A stretch of DNA of 64,000 bases from G963422565 sp963422565 (GTDB lineage Bacteria > Pseudomonadota > Alphaproteobacteria > MPNO01): the NCBI GenBank assembly GCA_963422565.1, contig OY730228.1:558001-622000 (forward strand), given 5' to 3'. The notes beneath the pieces are model-generated. The model saw only the letters and a list, made by a program, of their open reading frames with translations. It ran no database searches and was not told the DNA's origin. A program made the position numbers and the translations under genes. The first letter of the stretch is position 1, and every line of letters starts with the position of its first letter. Below, in pieces: positions 49,957 to 59,801 of the stretch.

Positions 49957-51847
49957 CAGCGCGCCCCAGCGCCTCGAGCGCGGCCGCCAGGATGTTCCGC
50001 GACTGCAGGCCGGCGATTTCGTATTGGCGTTGCGGCTTGTCCTGGTCGATGAAGATGTCGGGGAGCACCATCGGTCGGACCTTGAGGCCACGGTCGAGGA
50101 CGCCGGTCTCGGCCAGGAAATGCAGCACCTGGGTTCCGAACCCGCCGATCGTCCCCTCCTCGACGGTGATCAGCACCTCGTGTGCGCGCGCGAGATCGCG
50201 CACCAGCGCCCGGTCCAGCGGCTTCGCGAACCGGGCGTCGGCGACGGTCGTCGACAGCCCGCGCCACCCGAGATCGTCGGCCGCCGCCAGCGCTTCCCCG
50301 AGCCGCGCGCCGTAGGACAGGATCGCGACCGTGCCGCCCTCGCGCAGGATGCGGCCCTTGCCGATCGGCAGGATCTCCCCGCGCTCCGGCATGGCGACCC
50401 CGAAGCCGACGCCGCGCGGGTAGCGGAACGCGGAGGGCGCATCGTCGATGCTCGCCGCCGTCCGCACCATATGGACGAGCTCGGCCTCGTCGGCCGCCGC
50501 CATCAGCACTATTCCCGGCAGACAGCCGAGATAGGCGATGTCGAAGGCGCCGGCATGGGTCTGGCCGTCCGCCCCCACCAGACCGGCACGATCGATGGCG
50601 AATCTGACCGGCAGGGCCTGGATCGCGACGTCGTGGACGATCTGGTCGTAGGCGCGCTGCAGAAAGGTGGAGTAGATCGCGGCGAACGGCCTCATGCCGT
50701 CCGCGGCGAGCCCGGCGGCAAAGGTCACGGCGTGCTGCTCCGCGAGCCCCACATCGAAGCAGCGCGCCGGGAAGGCCTCCTGAAACAGGTCGAGCCCGGT
50801 CCCCGACGGCATCGCCGCGGTGATCGCGCAGATGCGGTCGTCGTCCCGCGCCTCGGCGACCAGGCTCCGGGCGAAGACCCGGGTGAAGGACGGCGCGTTC
50901 GAGGCCGACGCGACCTGGACGCCGGTGCCGACATCGAAGCTGGACACGCCGTGATACTTGTCGGCGGACTGTTCCGCCGGCGGGTAGCCCTTCCCCTTCT
51001 GGGTCACGACATGGACCAGAATCGGCCCCCGGGCCCGGTCGTCGCGCACGTTCCGCAGGATCGGCAGGAGATGGTCGAGATTGTGGCCGTCGATCGGACC
51101 GACATAGTAGAAGCCGAGCTCCTCGAACAGCGTGCCGCCGGTGACCATGCCGCGGGCATATTCCTCGGCCCGTTTGAGGCCGCGCTCCACCGCCCGCGGG
51201 AAGCTCTCGGCCATGTTCCGGGCAATGTCGCGGAGCGATCGGTAGCCCTTGGACGAGATCAGCCGCGACAGATAGGCGCTCATCGCCCCCACCGGCGGGG
51301 CGATCGACATGTCGTTGTCGTTGAGGATGACGATGAGCGGCGTGTCCCTGGAGCCCGCGTTGTTCAGCCCCTCATAGGCCATGCCGCCGGTCAGCGCGCC
51401 GTCGCCGATCACCGCCACGACCCGGCTCTCGCGCCCCTTCAGCTCGCGGGAGACGGCGAAGCCGAGCGCTGCCGAGATGGAAGTCGAGGCATGTGCCGCA
51501 CCGAAGGGGTCGTAGGCGCTCTCCGACCGCTTGGTGAAACCGGAGAGCCCTCCACCCTGGCGCAGAGTACGGATCCGCGCGCGCCGCCCGGTGAGGATCT
51601 TGTGCGGATAGCATTGATGGCCGACATCCCAGATCAGGATGTCTTCCGGGGTATCGAACAGATGGTGGACGGCCACCGTGAGCTCGACCACCCCGAGGCC
51701 GGCCCCGAGATGGCCGCCGGTGTTGGAGACCGCATCGATGGTCTCCGCCCGGAGCTCGCCGGCGAGCGTCTTCAGCTCCTCGATCGACATCGCGCGCAGC
51801 CCGTCGGGCCAGGCGGCGCGGTCGAGATGCGGGGTCTCGGGGGGCAT
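49925..51847 (-). CDS. dxs: 1-deoxy-D-xylulose-5-phosphate synthase
   Basis: The 640-residue TPP enzyme joins pyruvate and glyceraldehyde 3-phosphate, the first step of the MEP isoprenoid pathway and a source for thiamine and pyridoxal. It has DVGHQCYPHKILTGR near 74-88, the TPP motif GDGALTGGMAYEGLNNAG at 148-165, and the transketolase pyrimidine domain with GLAEQHAVTFAAGLA near 365. It is five bases downstream of ispA, so both are co-transcribed. Confidence 0.97.
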   Translation of the reverse strand: MPPETPHLDRAAWPDGLRAMSIEELKTLAGELRAETIDAVSNTGGHLGAGLGVVELTVAVHHLFDTPEDILIWDVGHQCYPHKILTGRRARIRTLRQGGGLSGFTKRSESAYDPFGAAHASTSISAALGFAVSRELKGRESRVVAVIGDGALTGGMAYEGLNNAGSRDTPLIVILNDNDMSIAPPVGAMSAYLSRLISSKGYRSLRDIARNMAESFPRAVERGLKRAEEYARGMVTGGTLFEELGFYYVGPIDGHNLDHLLPILRNVRDDRARGPILVHVVTQKGKGYPPAEQSADKYHGVSSFDVGTGVQVASASNAPSFTRVFARSLVAEARDDDRICAITAAMPSGTGLDLFQEAFPARCFDVGLAEQHAVTFAAGLAADGMRPFAAIYSTFLQRAYDQIVHDVAIQALPVRFAIDRAGLVGADGQTHAGAFDIAYLGCLPGIVLMAAADEAELVHMVRTAASIDDAPSAFRYPRGVGFGVAMPERGEILPIGKGRILREGGTVAILSYGARLGEALAAADDLGWRGLSTTVADARFAKPLDRALVRDLARAHEVLITVEEGTIGGFGTQVLHFLAETGVLDRGLKVRPMVLPDIFIDQDKPQRQYEIAGLQSRNILAAALEALGRADDAEGAIRRA

Positions 51848-51852
51848 CGGCG

Positions 51853-52758
51853 TCAGCTCCGCCGCGTCAGAATGTAGGCGCCGAAGTCGCGCAGCGGCTG
51901 CGCCGCGCCGCCGAGCCCCGCGAGATGGGAGAGGGCGCGCTCCACCAGGGCGGCCGCCTCGTGCCGCGCCCCGTCCACGCCGAGCGCGGCGGGCAGGGTC
52001 GCCCTTCCGGCGGCAGCATCCTTGCCGATCGCCTTGCCGAGCACGGCCGCGTCGCCGGCCACATCCAGCACGTCGTCGATGGCCTGGAAAGCGCGGCCGA
52101 TATCGCGGCCGAACGCGCCGAGGTCGCGGCGCAGCCGGGCGCCGGCATCGGCGAGGATGGCGCCCGCCTCGCAGCTGAAGGCGATGAGCGCGCCGGTCTT
52201 CAGCTCGTCGAGGGCGGCGATCGTCCGGCGGTCGGCGGCGCCGTGCCGGACGGTCAGGTCCATCATCTGGCCGCCGACCATGCCCGTCCCGCCGGCGGCC
52301 CGCGCGAGCGCCCGCACCAGCTCGCAGCGGACCGACGGGTCGGGATGGACCCTGGGATCCGACGCGATCTCGAAGGCGGCGGTGAGCAGCGCGTCGCCGG
52401 CGAGGATAGCGGCCGCCTCGTCGAAGGCGACATGGCAGGAAGGCTTGCCGCGGCGCATGTCGTCGTCGTCCATCGACGGCAGATCGTCATGGACGAGCGA
52501 ATAGGCGTGGACCATCTCGACCGCCGCGGCGAGCAGCAGCGCGCCGCTCTCCTCGGCTCCGGCGAGTCGGGCGCAGGCTCTGACCAGGAAGGCGCGCAGC
52601 CGCTTGCCGCCGCCGAGGGCGCCGTAGCGCATCGCCTCGAACAGCCGAGACGCCGCACCCTCGGGGCGCGGCAGCTCGGCGTCGAGCACCGCCTCGACCG
52701 CCGAGGCGGTGTCGGCCAACAGATCCGCGAAACCGCTCTCGACCGCCGTCTCATTCAA
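51853..52758 (-). CDS. ispA: Farnesyl diphosphate synthase
   Basis: The 301-residue polyprenyl synthase has the first aspartate-rich motif DDLPSMDDDD at 91-100, with the CLD-side GGKRLRAFLV near 50, and the second motif AIDDVLDVAG near 230. It condenses IPP with DMAPP and GPP to FPP. No in-frame ATG or GTG occurs near the N-terminus; TTG at 52758 (reading Met-Asn-Glu-Thr) overlaps the xseB stop, with GGAG ten bases upstream. It lies in the classical xseB-ispA-dxs operon. Confidence 0.93.
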   Translation of the reverse strand: MNETAVESGFADLLADTASAVEAVLDAELPRPEGAASRLFEAMRYGALGGGKRLRAFLVRACARLAGAEESGALLLAAAVEMVHAYSLVHDDLPSMDDDDMRRGKPSCHVAFDEAAAILAGDALLTAAFEIASDPRVHPDPSVRCELVRALARAAGGTGMVGGQMMDLTVRHGAADRRTIAALDELKTGALIAFSCEAGAILADAGARLRRDLGAFGRDIGRAFQAIDDVLDVAGDAAVLGKAIGKDAAAGRATLPAALGVDGARHEAAALVERALSHLAGLGGAAQPLRDFGAYILTRRS

Positions 52759-53017
52759 GATCGGCGGGCTCCGTGCCGACCGCCGCGCCGTCTTCGAAGA
52801 CGATCCTGTCGACCCGCGTCTTCGCGTCGCTCAACTTCGCCTCACAATGCTTCTTGAGCGCAACCCCCCGCTCATAGGCGGCAATGGCCTCGTCCAGCTT
52901 GTCCGGGCCCTCCTCCAGCCGGCGTACGATCGCTTCCAGTTCGGCCAGGGCGTCCTCGAAGGAAAGGGCGGCGACTACGCCGGCCGAGCCCCGATCATTC
53001 GTGTCCGTCGCGGTCAT
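52751..53017 (-). CDS. xseB: Exodeoxyribonuclease VII small subunit
   Basis: The 88-residue coiled protein has the family core LSFEDALAELEAIVRRLEEGPDKLDEAIAAYERGVALKKHCEAKL at 18-62. It coats the XseA catalytic subunit. The last eight bases overlap the ispA start, so the two are coupled. XseA is not in the window. Confidence 0.93.
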   Translation of the reverse strand: MTATDTNDRGSAGVVAALSFEDALAELEAIVRRLEEGPDKLDEAIAAYERGVALKKHCEAKLSDAKTRVDRIVFEDGAAVGTEPADLE

Positions 53018-53168
53018 CCCGGCTCCTCCGGCGGCGCGCCAGCCTAGCGGGGACCGACCTTGTCGGCAAGCTGTCGATGGCGGCGGCAGTTCTCGTTCCG
53101 AGGACCACGACCGGCCGGACCGGGTTCCGCGGACGCATCGCCGGGCACGTATCGAGGACGATCGGCGC

Positions 53169-54599
53169 TCAGCTCGTTCCCGACGACATCTCCGGCTCGT
53201 CGAGGAAGTCGGCCAGATCGACGCTCCCGTGGTTGTGCGGCAGGGCCGGGGCGAACCGTGCGCGGCCGGCCGCATCGGCCGCCGCCGGCATCGTCGCATC
53301 GATCATCGTCTTGGTGCCGATCCGGTACATCGCGCTCATCCCCGGCACGATGTCGGAGACGTTGTCGAGCGACCAGATCCGCGTGTTGGGGATGCGGACG
53401 ACATCGCGGGACGCTTCGACTCTGGTGGTCAGCGACCAGAAGATCTGGCGGAGATCGCCCGCATCGATATCCTCGTCGACGGCGATCGCGAGCTTGGGGT
53501 GCAGATAGGGGCTGGACAGGGCGGCCATCAGCGCCGTCCTGGCTTGGCCCTCGACGCGCGGGCGGAGCTTGAGGACGATCGCCATCAGCCCCGAGATGCC
53601 GAGCAGACGCACGTCGCGCAGGTCGAGCCCGCCCTCGACGTTGCGCAGATGCTCGGTGACGACGGTTTCGATGCAGGCGCCGGTGATCGACTGGGTGTCG
53701 GTCATCGGGATGCCGCACTGCATCGAATAGAAGATCGGTTCGGATCGCATGGTGATCGCCTTGACCCGGAAGACCTGGGTCGCGCCTTCCATCGCGTAGG
53801 TCCCGGTGGCCTCACCGAACGGCCCCTCCGGCGTCATCGCGTCCGGCAGGACCTCGCCCTCGATCACGATCTCGGCTTCGGCGGGCACTTCGAGATCGAC
53901 CGTCTCGCATTGGACCAGCCGGATCGGATCGTCGAGCAGGGCGCCCGCGATACCGAGCTCGTCAAGCCCGTAGCTGGAGGTGAAAGCCGCCGCGTAGTAG
54001 AGCGCCGGATGGGCGCCGATGACCATCGCCACCGGCATCGGCTCTCCGCGCGCCTGGTACATCTGGAATATGCGGAGCGCGTGGCGGGGGCAGATCAGGA
54101 AACCCGTCCGGTCCGGTCCCAGAATCTGCTGGCGATGGATCGACATGTTGCGGATGCCGGTCTCGGGATCCTTGATGATCGCCATCCCCGAAGCGATGTA
54201 GGGGGCGGGGTCGTTCTCGGAATGCCAGACCGCCGGGATGCGGGTGAGATCCGCCGCCTCGCCGGTGAGCACGACCCGCTTCACCGGCGCCGCGCCACGC
54301 CCGACCATGACCGGCGGCACCGGCTTCCGGATGCGCGCGCCGAGGGTCCCGATCAACGTGTCCGGGTCGGAGTCGAGCGCGATCGCCCATTTCCGGCGGT
54401 CGGCGACGATCTGGCTGCAGATCCGCCAGCCGGGAAAGCCGGTGGGGTCGGAATAGAGCGTGGCCTTCCCGAGCGAGTCGTATGTCTTCCAGGAGAGCGC
54501 CGAGACGTTCTCGTGCGGGTCGACGGGCCTGGCGACGCGGACCAGCTCGCCCTGCTGTTCGAGATTGCCGAGATGGCCCCGGATGGACTGGTCGCGCAT
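53169..54599 (-). CDS. UbiD-family decarboxylase
   Basis: The 476-residue protein belongs to the UbiD family, which uses prenylated FMN to (de)carboxylate aromatic or unsaturated acids. The prFMN and metal region includes SENDPAPYIASGMAIIKDPETGIRNMSIHRQQI near 140-172, with GPFGEATGTYA near 254 (conserved Glu) and a C-terminal part with KLAIAVDEDIDAGDLRQIFWSL near 366, the catalytic Glu-Arg region. The ATG at 54599 follows GGGGAGAGCGG. UbiX is not nearby. It is divergent from the MetE-like gene and is probably catabolic, not ubiquinone-related, as its neighbours are hydrolases and transporters. Confidence 0.87.
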   Translation of the reverse strand: MRDQSIRGHLGNLEQQGELVRVARPVDPHENVSALSWKTYDSLGKATLYSDPTGFPGWRICSQIVADRRKWAIALDSDPDTLIGTLGARIRKPVPPVMVGRGAAPVKRVVLTGEAADLTRIPAVWHSENDPAPYIASGMAIIKDPETGIRNMSIHRQQILGPDRTGFLICPRHALRIFQMYQARGEPMPVAMVIGAHPALYYAAAFTSSYGLDELGIAGALLDDPIRLVQCETVDLEVPAEAEIVIEGEVLPDAMTPEGPFGEATGTYAMEGATQVFRVKAITMRSEPIFYSMQCGIPMTDTQSITGACIETVVTEHLRNVEGGLDLRDVRLLGISGLMAIVLKLRPRVEGQARTALMAALSSPYLHPKLAIAVDEDIDAGDLRQIFWSLTTRVEASRDVVRIPNTRIWSLDNVSDIVPGMSAMYRIGTKTMIDATMPAAADAAGRARFAPALPHNHGSVDLADFLDEPEMSSGTS

Positions 54600-54706
54600 T
54601 CCGCTCTCCCCGCCATGATGCGCTGCCGAGTATCGAGCACCGGGCGCAGCCCGCAAGGCCGGCGTTCGCTGCTATAGTCCGGGGCGCATCGGGGAGGAGG
54701 ACGGCG

Positions 54707-55741
54707 ATGGGCGAGACCCTGCTGCCGACGACAGTCGTGGGAAGCTATGTCCAGCCGGACTGGCTGATCGACCGGCAAAACCTCAAGGGCCGGCTGCCGC
54801 CCCGGGTGCGCGCCGAGGAGATGTGGAAGATCGCCCCGGCCGACCTCGAGGAAGCCCAGGACACGGCCACGCTCGCCGCCATCCACGACATGGAGCGGGC
54901 CGGCGTCGACATCGTCACCGACGGCGAGATCCGCCGCGAGAGCTACTCCAACCGGTTCGCGACGGCGCTCGGCGGCATCGACATCGACAGGCCGGGGGTG
55001 GCGATGGACCGCACCGGCCACCCCAACCCGGTGCCACGCATCGCCGGCGAGATCCGCCGCACCCGTCCGGTCGAGCTCCGCGACGCCGAGTTCCTCGTCG
55101 CCAACACCGGCCGGCGGACCAAGATCACCATCCCCGGTCCGTTCACCATGACCCAGCAGGCGCAGAACGACCATTACCCGGACGCCGCAGCGGCGGCGAT
55201 GGACTATGCCGCGGCGGTCAACGAGGAGATCAGGACTCTGTTCGCGGCCGGCGTCGATGTGGTCCAGCTCGACGAGCCCTACATGCAGGCCCGGCCGGAG
55301 ACCGCCAGATCCTATGCGATCGCAGCCATCGACCGGGCGCTCGACGGGGTGACCGGAACAACGGCCCTGCATCTCTGCTTCGGCTACGCCCACATCGTCC
55401 ACGACCGGCCGAGCGGCTACTCCTTCCTGCCCGAGCTCGAGCGGGCAGCGGTCGACCAGGTCTCGATCGAGGCGGCCCAGCCCGATCTCGACCTGGAGAT
55501 CTTGAAGGCGCTCCCCTCCAAGACCGTCATCCTCGGCGTGCTGAATCTCGGCGATCCCGAGATCGAGACCCCCGAGACCGTCGCCCGACGCATCCGCCGC
55601 GCGCTCGACGTGCTGCCGCCCGAGCGCATCGTCGTCGCCCCCGATTGCGGGATGAAATATCTGAGCCGCGGGGTCGCCTTCGGCAAGCTCGCCGCCATGG
55701 TCGAAGGAACCCGTATCGTCCGCCGCGAGATCGCAGGGTGA
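54707..55741 (+). CDS. MetE C-terminal-like (cobalamin-independent) methyltransferase family protein
   Basis: The 344-residue barrel protein matches the catalytic half of cobalamin-independent methionine synthase. Start LLPTTVVGSYVQPDWL, TDGEIRRESY near 66 and DEPYMQ near 186 bind substrate in MetE. The zinc ligands appear as His-x-Cys in LHLCFG near 222-226 and the later PDCG near 309. It lacks the N-terminal half of MetE, so it may be an archaeal-type core MetE or a C-S lyase-like relative such as those acting on epoxyalkane-CoM. GGGGAGGAGG precedes the ATG. TATAGT at 54673-54678 may be its -10. Confidence 0.83.
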   Translation: MGETLLPTTVVGSYVQPDWLIDRQNLKGRLPPRVRAEEMWKIAPADLEEAQDTATLAAIHDMERAGVDIVTDGEIRRESYSNRFATALGGIDIDRPGVAMDRTGHPNPVPRIAGEIRRTRPVELRDAEFLVANTGRRTKITIPGPFTMTQQAQNDHYPDAAAAAMDYAAAVNEEIRTLFAAGVDVVQLDEPYMQARPETARSYAIAAIDRALDGVTGTTALHLCFGYAHIVHDRPSGYSFLPELERAAVDQVSIEAAQPDLDLEILKALPSKTVILGVLNLGDPEIETPETVARRIRRALDVLPPERIVVAPDCGMKYLSRGVAFGKLAAMVEGTRIVRREIAG

Positions 55742-55816
55742 CCCGAACGCGCCGCCGGGCGGGATCGCATGGCTCCGGCTGCGGGACGAACATGATCGCA
55801 ACGATGAGGTGTGGAG

Positions 55817-56554
55817 ATGACGAATTTCGTTCTGATACACGGTGCTTGGCATTACGGGGCTCTATGGGAGGATGTCGCGAGACCGCTGCGCGCCGCAGGC
55901 CATACCGTCCACACGCCCACGCTCGCCGGCAACGGCCCGGGCGAGGATGTCGACCGGACCGTGGGCCATGCGGAGGCGGCGGCGTCCGCCATCGACTATG
56001 TGGCGAGCCGGGATCTGAAGGATTTCGTCCTCCTCGGCCATTCCTACGGCGGCACTATCGTCTCCAGGATGGCGGAAGAGATGCCGGATCGGATCCGGAG
56101 GCTGATCTATTGGAACGCCTTCGTTCTCAATGACGGCGAGTCGGTCGAAGCCGTGAGCCCGCCGCTCTACGGGGAGCTCATGCGGAATATTCTGGAGTCG
56201 GGAGACTATGGCCCGGGCGCGGTCAAATTGCCGTTCCCGATCTGGCGCGAGGCGTTCATGAACGATGCGGACCTTGCTCTCGCCGAGAAGACATACGAGT
56301 TGACGACGCCGCACCCGCTCAAAACGCTGACCGATCCGGTCGCGCTCGAATCCTTCCACGACCTACATATCCCGCGGTCCTATCTCAACTGCACCGAGGA
56401 CATCGCCATGCCGCCGGGGGAGTTCGCCTGGTGCCCCCGATTCCCGGCGCGTCTCGGGCTCTGCCGCCTGGTTCAGATGCCGGGCGGGCACGAGGCATGC
56501 TTCACCAACCCCGGCCTTCTCGCCGAAAAGATCGTCGAGGCCGGTCGGGACTGA
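55817..56554 (+). CDS. Alpha/beta hydrolase
   Basis: The 245-residue esterase-like protein has VLIHGAWHYGALW at 6-18 (oxyanion hole), the nucleophile elbow LLGHSYGGT with Ser76, and the catalytic His in MPGGHEACF near 225. It resembles the plant methylesterase/hydroxynitrile-lyase group in length and in the GAWH motif. The ATG at 55817 follows GAGG by seven bases; a GTG at 55811 is less likely. It probably hydrolyses an ester or amide; no substrate is evident. Confidence 0.88.
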   Translation: MTNFVLIHGAWHYGALWEDVARPLRAAGHTVHTPTLAGNGPGEDVDRTVGHAEAAASAIDYVASRDLKDFVLLGHSYGGTIVSRMAEEMPDRIRRLIYWNAFVLNDGESVEAVSPPLYGELMRNILESGDYGPGAVKLPFPIWREAFMNDADLALAEKTYELTTPHPLKTLTDPVALESFHDLHIPRSYLNCTEDIAMPPGEFAWCPRFPARLGLCRLVQMPGGHEACFTNPGLLAEKIVEAGRD

Positions 56555-56570
56555 GGCGGACGAAACCCTG

Positions 56571-56592
56571 CCGTCCGTCCGTCCGTCCGTCC
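56571..56592. repeat. CCGT tetranucleotide repeat, five copies
   Basis: Five tandem CCGT units upstream of the TAXI gene, about 110 bases before its ATG and outside any gene. Short, but simple repeats of this kind can vary in number. Confidence 0.7.
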
Positions 56593-56701
56593 CGATCCCG
56601 GACGCCGGGTTGCGGTGCAAGACGGCTTCTTCCATGCTGTCGGGCTCGAACCCCGGCTTCGACGGCTCCGGCCGAAGAAGCACTCAAGGAGGAGCATACC
56701 C

Positions 56702-57706
56702 ATGTTGAGATTGTCGGTCGCGATGCTTGTGGCGAGTATCGCCTCGCTAGCCGCAGGCCCGGCGAGCGCACAACAGATCCTCAAAGCGGAAACGGGCAAT
56801 CCCGGTTCCACCGGTCACGCGCTCATCGTCGTGGCCTCGAAGATCTACAAGCGGGAACTCGGAATCGATATCCAGATCAACGACAGCCAGACTCTGACGA
56901 AGTCAGCGTTGAAGCTCGGTCGGAACCAGATCGACATCATGGCGATGCCCACGTCCGTCTACAAGTTTCTGGCCGCGGGTTCGCGCATGTACAAAAAGAG
57001 GCTGCACGAACAGGCCATCGAGGCGGGCAAGAACATTCGCGCGCTGCTCGGATTCCAAGCGGTCGTGTTCCACCCCGTGACATTCGATGTCGACGGCATC
57101 AAGACTTGGAAGGACATCAAGGGCAAACGCGTGTTCGTCGGCCCGCCCGCGGGCGCGGCGTCGGTGACCGTGCAGACCATGATCAGGACGCTGACCGGCT
57201 ACGAGCCGAACAAGGACTACAAGGCCGTCAAGCTGAACTGGGGTTCGGGCCTGCAAGCCATGATGGACGGCAAGCTCGACGTATTCGTTCGTCCGGTCAA
57301 TCCGGGCGGGGCGATCATCGAGCAGCTCGGCCTGTCGAAGAAGTTCAGAATTCTCGACTCGGACACATCGACCGAGGCCTGGAAGAAATGGCTGAAGGGT
57401 CCCGGACGCTTCACCGGCGTTATTCCGGCCAACACCTATAGCGGTCAGGTCGACAACGACAAGGCGATCAACGCCGGTGCGGCGACGTTCCATCTCGCCG
57501 TCCGCGGGGACATGTCGGACGATATGGCCTACAAGATGGTCGACGCCCTATGGAGCAACCTGGACGAGGTGCACAAGACCTCCGTGATCCTCAAGCCGAT
57601 CACGATGGAGACGCCGTTCGTCGGCGTGAATGCAAAGCTGCACCCGGGCGCCGTCAGATATTACGAGGAGAAGGGCGTCTCCGTTCCGGCCGCCCTGATG
57701 CCGTAG
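56702..57706 (+). CDS. TRAP transporter TAXI-family solute-binding protein
   Basis: The 334-residue periplasmic binding protein has a signal peptide (MLRLSVAMLVASIASLAAGPASA, cleavage before QQ). It has KAETGNPGSTGHALIVVASKIY at the ligand lobe and KGKRVFVGPPAGAASVTV near 140, typical of TAXI proteins, and ends with the family's terminal helix and GVSVPAALMP. GGAGGAG precedes the ATG. It pairs with the fused permease 81 bases later. Known TAXI ligands include glutamate and other organic acids; this one is unknown. Confidence 0.9.
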   Translation: MLRLSVAMLVASIASLAAGPASAQQILKAETGNPGSTGHALIVVASKIYKRELGIDIQINDSQTLTKSALKLGRNQIDIMAMPTSVYKFLAAGSRMYKKRLHEQAIEAGKNIRALLGFQAVVFHPVTFDVDGIKTWKDIKGKRVFVGPPAGAASVTVQTMIRTLTGYEPNKDYKAVKLNWGSGLQAMMDGKLDVFVRPVNPGGAIIEQLGLSKKFRILDSDTSTEAWKKWLKGPGRFTGVIPANTYSGQVDNDKAINAGAATFHLAVRGDMSDDMAYKMVDALWSNLDEVHKTSVILKPITMETPFVGVNAKLHPGAVRYYEEKGVSVPAALMP

Positions 57707-57787
57707 CGCCGCCGTTCCCGTGCTTCGATCGGGGTCGGCCGGTTTCCGCGATGACGGGGTCGGCCCCGATCGAAGAGCCGTCCTGAC

Positions 57788-59755
57788 ATGAGCGGTCCGG
57801 CAGATCGGTCCGAAGCCCCCCGCTCGCCGATGGCGAAGGCGGCGAAGGCGGCGGCGTTCCCGGTGGCCCTGTTCATGGCTCTGCTGGGCATCGCCAACTC
57901 TTCGCCGAAGTTCTGGATCGTGCCGACGGTGGGGCCGTTCGATTCGGAATGGATGCGCCCGGTCGTCCTCGCCTGTTCGGTCTTCATCGTCCTGTCGACC
58001 AGAGGCTTCGCGCAAGATTTCGCGGCGCGGAATTCTCCGCATGTCCGGCTGGGTGCCCTGATCGACCTGGTTCTCGCCGCTGCCGCTTTCTGGTGCTTCT
58101 GGCGTTACTATGTCGACGTCTCCGAGATCGAGGAGGGGCTGTTCGATTTCGAGCTGATCCACCCGATCATCGCCCTGGTCGGATCGGGTGTGTTCATCGT
58201 CATCTGCTGGAAGCTATGGGGCGCGCCGCTGGCGATCTGCGGCGTCGCCGCGCTGGTCTATTTCTTTTCGGGAGAGTATTGGCCCTGGATCTTCAAAACC
58301 GCGCCGATCATCTTCGTGGATACCGCCGAGGACCTCTGGTTCAATCTGAACGACGGGATTCTCGGCACCCTGATGGGAATATTGATATTCACGGTGTTTC
58401 CGTTCGTTCTCCTCGGCACCATGCTCGAGCAGATGGGCGGAGGACGCTCGCTGATCAAGTTGGCGTTCCACGTCACGCGAAATTTCCGCGGCGGGCCGGC
58501 CCATGCCGCGATCCTCGCCTCCGGTCTCTTCGGGACGATGTCGGGCGGCGCGGTCACCAACGTGGTGGCGACCGGCGTGATCACCATCCCGATGATCAAG
58601 AGACGAGGATTCAGCCCAGCATTCGCGGGCGGAGTCGAAGCGACGGCCTCGAGCGCCGGGCAGATCATGCCGCCGATCATGGGCGCGGCAGCGCTGGTCA
58701 TGGCCGATTTTACGGGTCTCTCCTACCTGACGATCATCGCCGCCGCCCTGGTCCCGGCGCTCGCCTACTACACGAGCCTCTTCGCAAGCGTCGTCTTCGA
58801 GGCACGCCGCCTGGGCGTCGAGGCGGTTCCCGACATGGACAGCGATTTCACCGTTACCACCCAGGATTTCATCAACCTGGCCATGATCCTGATCCCGGTG
58901 GCCGTCGTCATCTTCACCCTTCTCCGCGGCTTCTCGCCGGCCGGGGCGGGCATGCTGGCGATGTACAGCGTGATCGTTCTCAGCTTTCTCAATCCGGAAA
59001 TCCGCCGCAACCCGCTCAAGATCGTGACCGCACTGGCGCGGGGGGCCGAGACGCAGGCCTCCCTGCTGATGGCGATCGGCGTCGTCGGAATCGTGGTCGC
59101 GGTGCTCGGCGCGACCGGCCTGCCGAACGACTTCGCGCAGGTGGTCGGGCAGGCGACCGGCACCCAGCTGTTCCTGACTCTCGCGGTCGCGGCCTTCGCG
59201 GCGCTGATGCTGGGCATGGGCATGCCGACGCTTCCGGCCTATCTGACGATCATCCTGATCCTCGGACCCTCGATGCAGACCCTGGGCATCTCGGTCCTGA
59301 CGGCGCATCTCTTCGTGTTCTATTTCGGCGTCGCGTCGTCGATCACGCCGCCGGTCGCGGTCGCCGCCTACGCAGCAGCGTCGATTTCGGGCGGCTCGCC
59401 GCTGATCACCTCGGTCTACGCGATGCGCATCGGCCTTGTAAAATTCGTGGTACCGTTCATTTTCGCCTTCTATCCGGTCATGCTGATCGTGCCCGAAAGC
59501 GGCGTCGCGTTCGACGCTCCGTCCTTCGCGTCGATCGTCTTTCGGATGCTGGTCGTGATCTACCTGGTATCGGGCTCCGTCATCGCGTTCGATCGAAGAC
59601 GCCTTCCGCTTTGGGAGATCGCGCTACGTCTGGTTCTGGCGCTCGCCGTCCTGGCGATGGATCCGATGGTCCATTGGCCGGCGACGGGATCGGCGTTCCT
59701 CTATCTGGGCTGGCATTATCTGAAATTTTCCACGCCCCCGAGCGCCGCTCGCTGA
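57788..59755 (+). CDS. TRAP transporter fused permease (4TM+12TM)
   Basis: The 655-residue membrane protein joins the small (DctQ) and large (DctM) TRAP subunits, as is usual for TAXI systems. The first helices are near 15-115. The DctM core has GGRSLIKLAFHVTRNFRGGPAHAAILASGLFGTMSGGAVTNVVATG near 219-265 and GMGMPTLPAYLTIILILGP near 478-496. It imports a small acid using the sodium gradient with the preceding binding protein. Confidence 0.94.
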   Translation: MSGPADRSEAPRSPMAKAAKAAAFPVALFMALLGIANSSPKFWIVPTVGPFDSEWMRPVVLACSVFIVLSTRGFAQDFAARNSPHVRLGALIDLVLAAAAFWCFWRYYVDVSEIEEGLFDFELIHPIIALVGSGVFIVICWKLWGAPLAICGVAALVYFFSGEYWPWIFKTAPIIFVDTAEDLWFNLNDGILGTLMGILIFTVFPFVLLGTMLEQMGGGRSLIKLAFHVTRNFRGGPAHAAILASGLFGTMSGGAVTNVVATGVITIPMIKRRGFSPAFAGGVEATASSAGQIMPPIMGAAALVMADFTGLSYLTIIAAALVPALAYYTSLFASVVFEARRLGVEAVPDMDSDFTVTTQDFINLAMILIPVAVVIFTLLRGFSPAGAGMLAMYSVIVLSFLNPEIRRNPLKIVTALARGAETQASLLMAIGVVGIVVAVLGATGLPNDFAQVVGQATGTQLFLTLAVAAFAALMLGMGMPTLPAYLTIILILGPSMQTLGISVLTAHLFVFYFGVASSITPPVAVAAYAAASISGGSPLITSVYAMRIGLVKFVVPFIFAFYPVMLIVPESGVAFDAPSFASIVFRMLVVIYLVSGSVIAFDRRRLPLWEIALRLVLALAVLAMDPMVHWPATGSAFLYLGWHYLKFSTPPSAAR

Positions 59756-59801
59756 CCCTGCGGTCGTCAGGCCCGAGCCTCCATCGGACGGGTCCGGGCA
59801 G

